From Cliona cf. orientalis (Eukaryota; Porifera; Demospongiae; Clionaida; Clionaidae), in assembly GCA_963930775.1 (NCBI GenBank), contig OZ005703.1:1426001-1490000 (forward strand): a DNA stretch of 64,000 nucleotides. The letters are read 5' to 3'. The position numbers and the translations under genes were made by a program. Shown in pieces: positions 56,089-64,000 of this stretch. Numbering within the stretch: position 1 is the first letter of the stretch; every line of letters starts with the position of its first letter. The notes below the pieces were generated by a model that saw only the letters and a list, made by a program, of their open reading frames with translations, was not told the origin of the DNA and searched no databases.

Positions 56089-58341
56089 ATGGCTCAACAG
56101 CGAGATAAACCTATCGGATTCAAAACCGTTCAGCTTCTCAAGGACCAGACCCTTGGCATTGGATCTTATGGAAAAGTCTGCAAAGCAAAATGTGATGACC
56201 TCCTCTGTGCTGCTAAACTCATACATGAAACTCTCTTTGATCCAACCGCACAGCAGCTAATAGCACCTCAGAGAGAGCACAGGCTACCAATGAGGAGGTT
56301 TGAGCAAGAGTGTGAGTTCTTGAGCACCATAAGACACCCAAATATTGTCCAATATCTGGGTATTTGTCACGATCCCGATACAGGCCTCCCAGCACTTCTA
56401 ATGGAGCTGATGGACGATAGCCTGACCCACTTTCTGGAAAGCTCCCCACAGCCGATCCCCCACCATATTCAAGTTAATATATGTCACGATATCACTCTAG
56501 CTCTCTCGTTTCTCCACTCCAATGGCATCGTCCACAGAGATCTCTCCAGCAACAATGTTCTATTGCGTGGTAATGTCATAGCCAAAGTGACTGACTTTGG
56601 AATGGCAAGACTGGGTGATCAAAACCCACGAGCAACTCGGCTTACCTTCACCATGTGTCCAGGTACTGATGTCTACATGCCTCCAGAAGCTGTTCTAGAT
56701 AAGCCAGTGTACACGGATAAGATCGACTGCTTCTCATTTGGTGTCATTGTTGTCCAGACTATAACACGAGAGTTCCCCAAACCTGGAGATCGCCGAAAGA
56801 GAATTCAAATCAATCAACCAGGATTGCCGCCGATAGTCGAAGTACCCATTTCAGAGATTGAGCGACGACAAAACCATATTGCTGAAATTGATCCAAACCA
56901 CTCTCTTTTACAAGTTGCACTAGATTGCCTTAAAGATGAGGATATTGAACGCCCCTCAGCTCAGCAGCTCTGTGAAAGAGTAGCAGCTTTGAAAGGAGAT
57001 TCTCAGTACAGTGAGAGTGTGAGGGCTGTTGAAGCAAGAAGCACAGCAGAGCAGGATAGAAGTGACGAGAGAGAGAGGGCACTGAGACAGCAAGTTCAAA
57101 GCCTTCAACAAATTATTCAAGAAAAGGATCAAGTTATTGTAAGGAAAGATCAAACCATCACACAGAACTATCAAACACTGAGAGAGAAAGACGGAACATT
57201 AACTGAACTAGAACAACGAGAGAGAAAGAAAAATATAATAATTGAAAACAAAGAGAGAGAGCTGAGACAAAAAGTGGGTGAGATCAGTCAACTAGAGAGA
57301 CAGCTGGAAGAGAGTGAACAAGTAATTAATCAATTTCAGAGACAGCTGGGAGAGAGTGAGCAAGTGACAGCTCAGTTTCAGGAACGGATAGCTAAACTAG
57401 AGCAACTGAGACCCGCCACAGCTGCAGCACCCAGAAGCAAAGAGCAGAGCAGCGGTAGAGCCGGTATCAAGCTGACGTGGAGGGAGGGGGAGAAAGCACC
57501 ATGTAAGATAAGCAGTTCATACTGTGCAGCCACAGATGATGGAGCACTATATATTCGTAAGTGGACTCGAGAGGTCTATGCTTACTCTATCAAATCCTCC
57601 AGCTGGTCGCAACTTCCAAGTAGTCCTTACAATGACTGCCCCTCAGTCATCATCAACAACCTCCTCACTCTTATTGGTGGTTATCATGGCGGTACCACCA
57701 CCAACCAGCTGTTCAGCCTGACTGGGGAGGTCAGTGATAGGAGGTGGACTGAGGAATTCCCACCCATGCCGACAAGGCGATATCAATCAATTGCACTGTG
57801 CACCGAAACAGCTCTGATTGTAGCTGGGGGAGAGACAATGCAAGGCTCAAAGCTGGGTACTGTTGAGATAATGAACACAGCAACTAAACAGTGGTCCACT
57901 GCTGCTAACCTACCTCAACCAGTGATATGTGCTCCAGCAGCAGTCTGTGGTGATCAGATTTACATCCTGGGGGAGTCTAATGTGTACACATGTTCAGTGA
58001 CTATTCTCATGCAATCACGATCATCATGGAGACAAGTTGCTGCACCACCAGTCAAAGAAACCACTTGTGTCTCCATTCATGGCCAACTGCTAGCAATTGG
58101 AGGTAAAGGTTCAGACAGGGAGCCCACTTCAGCCATTCACATGTACAATCCATCGGCTGATTCCTGGGAGGTCATCAGCCACATGGGGACACCACGAAGG
58201 AGCTGTATTGCAGCTGTCCTCTCCAACAACCAGCTGATGGTAGTGGGAGGTATGATTGGCAAAGAATTTGGCACGTACACAGACTCAACAGAATTTGCTG
58301 CAATAAATATTATAGTTATTATCGCAAGCTATACAGCATAA
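56089..58341 (+). CDS. TKL-type kinase with coiled coil and Kelch propeller, gene C
   Basis: Intronless, 750 aa from MAQQRD. Kinase domain about 12-305: GIGSYGKV, Lys43, HRDLSSNN (Asp151), DFG at 169, MPPEA; all catalytic residues kept. The coiled coil is the longest of the three (about 320-465), with an added QLEESEQVINQFQRQLGESE repeat. The propeller begins LTWREGEKAP and runs six blades to LMVVGGMIGKEFG, then DSTEFAAINIIVIIASYTA, a hydrophobic tail not found in gene B. Blade loops differ from A and B mainly at IRKWTREVY, MPTRRYQSI and GETMQGSKLG, while strands are conserved. Gene A resembles C more than B at the kinase C-lobe. Confidence 0.88.
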   Translation: MAQQRDKPIGFKTVQLLKDQTLGIGSYGKVCKAKCDDLLCAAKLIHETLFDPTAQQLIAPQREHRLPMRRFEQECEFLSTIRHPNIVQYLGICHDPDTGLPALLMELMDDSLTHFLESSPQPIPHHIQVNICHDITLALSFLHSNGIVHRDLSSNNVLLRGNVIAKVTDFGMARLGDQNPRATRLTFTMCPGTDVYMPPEAVLDKPVYTDKIDCFSFGVIVVQTITREFPKPGDRRKRIQINQPGLPPIVEVPISEIERRQNHIAEIDPNHSLLQVALDCLKDEDIERPSAQQLCERVAALKGDSQYSESVRAVEARSTAEQDRSDERERALRQQVQSLQQIIQEKDQVIVRKDQTITQNYQTLREKDGTLTELEQRERKKNIIIENKERELRQKVGEISQLERQLEESEQVINQFQRQLGESEQVTAQFQERIAKLEQLRPATAAAPRSKEQSSGRAGIKLTWREGEKAPCKISSSYCAATDDGALYIRKWTREVYAYSIKSSSWSQLPSSPYNDCPSVIINNLLTLIGGYHGGTTTNQLFSLTGEVSDRRWTEEFPPMPTRRYQSIALCTETALIVAGGETMQGSKLGTVEIMNTATKQWSTAANLPQPVICAPAAVCGDQIYILGESNVYTCSVTILMQSRSSWRQVAAPPVKETTCVSIHGQLLAIGGKGSDREPTSAIHMYNPSADSWEVISHMGTPRRSCIAAVLSNNQLMVVGGMIGKEFGTYTDSTEFAAINIIVIIASYTA

Positions 58342-58644
58342 TAATATTATTATTATAATAGTAACTGTTATGTTAGTATACAATGTACTCCTAGTTGATC
58401 TGTCTTTTTATTTCCCAATTGTTAGTAGCAATAAGAAAATCCAAGGACACCCTCAATAGGGACAATGATACTTTGCCTACTGATTATGATAATCTTTATT
58501 GCACATGCATAGAAAAAGTAGAAAACTGGGCGTGGCCTGGGATTATTATCTACTAATTCTTATTTTGACACTACACAATGTCTAGTCTGGCCAGCTAACC
58601 CCTCCTCTCTTCTTGCATAGGAAGAGGAGCTAGTTGATTCATAC

Positions 58645-58727
58645 CTTTGCCAAATTCCCAGCTTTCATAATCTTCCTGCACTCCTCATTCCATTTGTCCT
58701 GATCAAAATTCAACACCTTTCTTCCGG
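58645..58727 (-). pseudogene. Exon-like fragment, possibly from a NADAR-domain gene
   Basis: On the minus strand the frame reads RKVLNFDQDKWNEECRKIMK then AGNLAK, followed by a GTATGA splice donor. Spacing of W-x4-C-x2-IM-K and LAK recalls the NADAR (YbiA-like N-glycosidase) family. Only about 27 codons are present and no partner exon was found, so this is a remnant at best. Confidence 0.3.
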
Positions 58728-59560
58728 GACCACTTGGTCTACGAACACTAGACCCCCAGTAAGTACAGTGTACATAAATGTTTGGATCATAATATTATTA
58801 TTATTCGGAATTATCCGATATTGTAGATTTTTCTAGCAGCATTAGACTTTTAACAAGTGTATAGTGTCATATTACATGTTTATGGAGCTGGTATCATGCA
58901 TGTTGTAATGAATTTCCTTTATTTAGAGAAATTGACAATGTATATGTTGTATCATTGATTTTATCTTGCAGTGACTATGTGTACAATGGCTACTACATCA
59001 ACTCTGTGGACTCTAGCAACTACAACACAGCAAGGGGTTTCAACTACCACCAGGGACCAGTGAGTGGCGTAGAAATACACTTTCAAGTCATTGTATCAAC
59101 CTTTACCAGTTTTGGAGTATAGCCAACCAGAGCTACATGTTCCCTTTTGAAATTGCATTGTGTACTATTTGGGACTGCTGCTATATATATGGAGCCGATT
59201 ATATATGTGCCTTAATTTTTTTAACTCGGTATGAAGTATATTGGACTATTCTTCACTTTTGTCTCTCTATCCCTCCCCTCTAGGAATGGTTGTGGGTGAT
59301 TGGCTACTACCTACGAGCCAAGCTCCACTTTGCCCGTCGTACCGGAGTCCCAGTGGATGACACCATCACAGAGCTACACCACATCCTCAGTCGACACGCC
59401 CAGGCTCTCCGTGAGTCTCCGTGGAAGGGCCTCCCAGAGCTGACCAATAGGAACCGAGAGGAGTGTGCTGACTCTTGCCCCGTACAGGCGTGGTCCATGG
59501 CCACTCTGCTCGAAGTGTTCTAGCAGCAGTGTAAAAAGAATTAGAGGAACACTGCACTGT
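58726..59560 (+). pseudogene. Duplicated 3' end of AGL (end of exon 14, exons 15 and 16)
   Basis: 58726-58758 repeats the end of AGL exon 14 with its donor. 58972-59059 and 59284-59523 repeat exons 15 and 16 with intact splice sites and frame ([28 protein letters not shown]). Introns between them are diverged. In exon 16 a 9-base loss (ATGACATAC in the parent) creates TAG right after LLEVF, so the frame ends early. No upstream AGL exons exist here, so it cannot make the enzyme. Confidence 0.92.
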
Positions 59561-60030
59561 TGATTTGTTAGTATACAATCAATCCCTGAAAAATGATTTA
59601 TGTTGTATTATTACACTCATCCAGAACATGTTTTAGATACATTACACAAAAATTTATACTAGAGTGATGTTTTAGTGGGCCATATTATTATTGTCATTAT
59701 TTCTACAAATTGTATCTGTTATGAGAGATAATTATATTAATAATATTATTTTAGATTTTGAACTCAGATTATTGTATTATAATATCTACCTGCCCTGGTC
59801 ATTAATTAAATTTATAATGGAAATATTTTTTAGCATTCTCATGAGATTCGGAGTGTTATAGCTAGCTAATGGCCGAGATGCTATTATATATAGAGTATGA
59901 TGATTGTTGCTCTTGAAAGAGGGTATTATACTAGAATTACGGATCTTTTAATGGTATACGACATGGTGGAATGCGCATGCGCAAATTTATTGATCAGCAG
60001 GGACTGGGGAGGCGTACTGGGTGCGGCCAT
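59561..60030. repeat. Duplicated AGL 3' flank and kinase-type promoter without kinase
   Basis: 59541-59850 matches 45060-45360 with small indels. After a diverged stretch it has TGCGCATGCGCA (59972-59983) and TTATTGATCAGCAGGGACTG, matching the gene A promoter. Similarity ends near 60020 and no kinase frame follows. Confidence 0.8.
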
Positions 60031-61617
60031 GGATAATTCCGAGCGAAGCGAGGTCGCTCGAGAGTCGTTTCGTATGGCTTCTGGGCGTATCTTTCGCGTG
60101 CGTCTAAATTTTCTTTCTTACTCTCTTCGGCGACTCAGGCCACGTCGCCATGTGTTTCTGGGTCAAAAGCTGTGTCCTCCCTCAAGATGGTCATGCAAGG
60201 CCTACAAACTCTACCGTTCTGCTGGACTGTGCTTACCGGGCAAATCAATGTTCGCGCGGCCAAAAATGATCGCACCTTCTTGGCCCAAAGTTGTTCGTCC
60301 TGTCGCTGATGGTAAAGATGTTGCTAGATGTGGCCTGTCAATTGGTTTACTCTCGGCTTCAAGACTGACGACATAATGGAGCTCCTTTTGTTGCTATAAA
60401 TACTTCTGCATACAGTCTGCACGCAGGGGTATAGATTTGGCCTGATTTCTTTACATGCACGCGCGCCGCAGCGCCCACGCTCAATTATGATGTCAGCATG
60501 CAAGCAGGAGTGGTTAATTAAGTTCAATTAGTATTCCCATTGACTGTGTACGGAGCGCTCTTACCGCACGCGCGATAACTAATTGTTTTGCCGGGAATGG
60601 GCACTGTACCCGCCAGAATCCAGTCCAAAGTGAACAAAATCCAATCTTCAAGTTGATTTTTCTTCCTTTCTGTACGGAGTTATACTACCCCAGGGTCACA
60701 TACTGTAGTACTGGTGGTAAGGTAAGTATACGGAGAGTAAGAAGGGTGGGAGTGGCTTTGCCCAAAAACGAGCAAAAATCGAAGTTGGCAGTAAACATAA
60801 ATTATCAAAAATAGGGGTATAAACTTTATTACACAACAACAAAACTATACAGGGTATGAAACTGAGAAATGTTTTGTATCTTCATGGGGTCCAGTAGTCT
60901 TCATCTGTCCTGTGTTGGAGCTCCAGGCCTCTGTTTAGCAAGAGTAGCGTGGCCGTGAAAAATCGCCGATTTTTCGATAATCGAGGGTGCTGTATCTCAC
61001 TATCTGTAAGAAGTCAAGGTTATTCAGTCATACACACACTTCTTTACATGCTTAACTAAAGTTACATCCAGCTAAAACAGCTTCAGCTACCTTTGCCCAA
61101 AAACGAGCAAAAATCAAAGTTGGCCAAATTGCTAATTCAGCGTTTCCCATGAAAAATCGGGGAAAGAATAAAAATTTACAGAAATACTGAATATCATACG
61201 AAAATATAATCTTACTTCTTACCTCGAAGCACTTATCCACCCTTCAGAGCCGTTCTTGTGAAGAAAAAACATGCTGATACTGTAGCTACTCCATTTCTTG
61301 CACACTCGCATGGTCAATTTATGATGACGTAATCGGGTAAAGAAATATTGACCCCTGCGTGCAGACTGATAGACGAAAGAAACTACTCCCTTCTCACGTG
61401 ATCTACATGTGCAACACAAATTTAATTTACAGGGGCTAGGGCTAGGGAAGGCGGGGGAACCCTAAAATAATGCAAACTCATCATGTATAAACAGGAAGTT
61501 CAATACAGGATATTGGTTGGCATAGTGGCTCGCTGAGCGAGGACTGCTACACAAAGTATAACTCTAGTATGGGCTATTCCAGTTAATAAAGATACACCAT
61601 GGAAGAACAATATCACA
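60031..61617. repeat. Repeat-rich stretch with inverted and direct repeats
   Basis: CAGTCTGCACGCAGGGGT at 60413-60430 has its exact inverse at 61351-61368, with weaker similarity around both, suggesting an element of about 1 kb. CTTTGCCCAAAAACGAGCAA occurs at 60756 and again at 61091 as a direct repeat. No gene supported. Confidence 0.6.
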
Positions 61618-62775
61618 TTTCCCCCCATGACAATAATTGAAACCACCTAAACACCCTCAAGACTAATTTATGGGCACATTTACCCTGATGACAACTTAAT
61701 TGAAGCCACTTTACCCCTCAAGACATCATTATGAATACACTGGGTAGCGTAAAGTACCAATTATCGGCACCTAAATTTGCCCCGCGCATAACTTACCAGC
61801 AGAACAACCTATGATGATGGTTCTTGCACCAAAAGGTAGGTTTTTAACTCAATATACTATACCGCAAATCCAAGGCTATAGATACAGTTCTTCGCGAAAC
61901 TATGGGCAGCACAGCCAAGGTATCAAAAAATCAGATATCGGCACCCCGTACGTATTATCGGCACCCCATAGTACTGCCTATACTCAATTATCGGTACCAG
62001 CAAGCTTTCGTGTATCTTGACACTTACCACTTACTTGGAAAATTCTGAAAAAAATTCCACAGGTTCCTTTCAATGTGCTCCACTAACAGTAGCGTTTAAA
62101 GAGAGTGAATCTTTCCATTCGCTACGTAATAGCTAAAATTACATCCAAAAATACACAAAATTTTCTCTTAGATATGATCGGCGTTAGTCTGACACTTTGT
62201 AGGCTAAACTCTAGCTTCTGGCAATAGCCTGAAGCTATAGAACTCATAAATAGTAACTTCAAGACTCAGTGGAGACTACCAGACAACAAAATAGCAAAAA
62301 AACTCGATCCCAAAATTCGGCTAGCAAACTGGGGGTCGAAGGTCACTTTCTTGGGCTCTATGGGTCCGTTGCCACGCCTACATAACGGCTGTTGGCCTTA
62401 AAACGTCCTGTTTACTTCCCTTCGAGAGATAGCGCGAGTTTTTGTTCCAGGACCGTAAACGGGTCTGTAATTTCCCGTAAAATTTGCCGTAAACGCGGGT
62501 GCCGATAATTGATACATGCCGATAATCGGTCGTTTACGCTACCCTCCGGACTAATTATGGGTATTATACATTTACCCTCATGGAAACTCAATTAAAGCCA
62601 CCCCCCCCCCCCCCAAGACGTCATAATGAATACACTGGGTACCCTCCAGACTAATTATTGGTACATTTACCCTGATGATAACTTATGATTAATTGAAACC
62701 ACTTTACCCCCAAGTCATCATAATAAATGCACTGCATGGGTACCTTCCAGACTAATTATAATATACACTCTTCCA
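61618..62775. repeat. Tandem repeat of about 100 bp, split by an inserted element
   Basis: Unit marks: GACTAATTATGGGTA, ACATTTACCCTGATGA and CATAATGAATACACTGGGTA. Copies lie at about 61618-61746 and 62540-62775; the element 61747-62539 interrupts them. Confidence 0.8.
61747..62539. mobile_element. 793-bp TA-flanked non-autonomous element
   Basis: Starts GCGTAAAGTACCAATTATCG and ends CGATAATCGGTCGTTTACGC. TA lies on each side (61745-61746, 62540-62541), so removing the element restores the tandem-repeat sequence CTGGGTACCCTCC. ATTATCGGCACC-type motifs recur inside near both ends. No transposase frame. Confidence 0.85.
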
Positions 62776-62892
62776 AATCCCTTCACAGGTGAAATTAGCA
62801 ATGATGGCTATTAATTTTATTCCATAGTGTGTTCTGTGATTATTATCTCAAGCATTTTTGAATTGACATTACAGTGTCCATGATGGAATAAG

Positions 62893-63684
62893 ATGACCTA
62901 ATGGCCTTTGGCCTTGAGGCTTTATGGCCAAATGGCCTTAAGGTAAGCAAGCAATAATTTATCCCTGTTTAAGGTACCATGGACTATACTCTAGCCTGTC
63001 CCCTGGTGTCTTGCTAGGAAATTATAGCTATTCATGACTCTGTGTCAGTTTTGATCTGATACTGAAATATAACATTGAAAGTTGAACTATCCGATCAGTG
63101 AAAAGATATGCACTCGTTTGATCATGCTGGTGCAATTAGATTCTTCCGAGATAAATAGTCCCCATAACAACGGTATCCTGTCCAGGTACACGACAGTCAA
63201 GTCCAACTTAACATGTTTGTGTCAACATGACAGGGTAACTCTATTAACTTAGCTACACACCTGTGATTATATCGTACAATAATTATACATAATATTATTA
63301 TCAATTTTATGACACTTTGAGTACTATCATACTATTATTAAGGACCATCCATAAGTTACCCTGTCATGTCAACACAAACATATTACTGACGTTAAGTTGG
63401 ACTCGACTGTCATGTACCTAGACAGGATACCATTGTTATGGGGACTATTTATCTCGGAAGAATCTAATTTGCACCAGTAGCTATGATCAAATGAGTGCAT
63501 GTGTACCTACTCTTTTCACTGCCATCAGATCTGATAGTTTAACAGTGTCAGATCAAAACTGATACAGAGTCAGTAAGAGACCTGGGGGCAGGCTAGAGTC
63601 ACAGTCCATGGTACCTCAAACAGGGACACATTGCTTGCATAGTTGACTATAAAGCCACAAGGCCAAAGGCCATTAGGCCACAAG
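62893..63684. mobile_element. Large foldback element with arms of about 340 bp
   Basis: Left arm 62893-63242 and right arm 63350-63684 are inverted copies, for example CCTAATGGCCTTTGGCCTTG, TTCCGAGATAAATAGTCCCC and ACATGACAGGGTAAC with their complements. A roughly 107-bp AT-rich loop separates them. Small indels, no coding frame. Confidence 0.88.
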
Positions 63685-64000
63685 TTTTTATAGGCAAACT
63701 GCTGGATACCAGTGGGGTATTGGTGATCATAGGGTAGGCCTATGATGAGAGGAGTCATGGGCCAACTACTTAACAACTCATACATACCCTAATCACTTCA
63801 CACATACATATCATATCACATTCTCATACCCTAATCACATCACATTCTCAAACAATTAACTAATATACATAATATTATATCCATACACTCTAATACCTCC
63901 AAACTGTTCATGAACATACCCAATTAAACTATCACTTCATTGACTCATACACATACCCATTCCATCATTGATCAATATATGCATATAATGTACCCTAATC
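63685..64000. repeat. Low-complexity CATACCCTAATCA-type sequence at the right edge
   Basis: Irregular repeats of TACCCTAATCAC and CATACACATACCC through to the end. No gene seen. Confidence 0.6.

Noticed and set aside
60028-60376. Open frame of about 115 codons (starts MDNSERSEVARES) after the fourth palindrome
   Set aside because: No recognisable family, basic and irregular composition, and it sits where the kinase copy broke off. Not enough to call a gene.

Overview
This is a eukaryotic and almost certainly animal window of about 41% GC (estimated by eye). It has spliced genes with GT-AG introns, short intergenic gaps, microsatellites and many small foldback elements. The gene set (UBE3C, POMGNT1, DEPDC1, OSBPL9, WDR83OS/Asterix, NDUFB7, CCDC130, AGL) is a normal metazoan housekeeping set. 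Compact divergent promoters, many small terminal-inverted-repeat elements and a cluster of intronless kinase-Kelch genes suggest an early-branching animal, most likely a demosponge. That placement is inference, because no species-diagnostic sequence was recognised.

Layout. 1-45 kb is a dense run of conserved genes, largely in head-to-head pairs: UBE3C(-)/POMGNT1(+), DEPDC1(-)/OSBPL9(+), WDR83OS(-)/NDUFB7(+) and CCDC130(-)/AGL(+). The divergent gaps are about 294, 293, 113 and 392 bp. An intronless V8-like serine protease gene lies between OSBPL9 and WDR83OS. I rebuilt exon-intron structures from splice sites, reading phase and remembered human orthologues. All complete models close in frame: POMGNT1 647 aa, DEPDC1 876, OSBPL9 702, WDR83OS 100, NDUFB7 84, CCDC130 330, AGL 1546. 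UBE3C is cut by the left edge (525 N-terminal residues seen).

45-60 kb is the accessory part. Three near-identical intronless genes (A, B, C) each encode a TKL-type kinase, a heptad-repeat coiled coil and a six-bladed Kelch propeller. Each is preceded by a GCGCATGCGC-like palindrome. The array is bracketed by the real 3' end of AGL and a second, decayed copy of the last AGL exons, so AGL tail plus kinase promoter was part of the duplicated unit. Between genes A and B lie a foldback element inserted inside another inverted-repeat element (with a target-site duplication) and a DNA transposon inside the promoter of gene B carrying a PHD-finger fragment. Gene A has lost its last Kelch blade to a one-base frameshift.

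60-64 kb has no convincing gene. It holds inverted repeats, a TA-flanked non-autonomous element inside a tandem repeat, and a large foldback element.

How the genes relate: the housekeeping genes act in separate pathways (ubiquitin ligation, O-mannosyl glycan synthesis, mitosis/Rho-related signalling, ER-contact lipid transfer, membrane-protein insertion, respiratory complex I, splicing, glycogen breakdown). Their proximity looks like ancient linkage plus shared promoters. The kinase-Kelch array is the best candidate for a little-described system: a conserved kinase output joined to a propeller whose loops have diversified.
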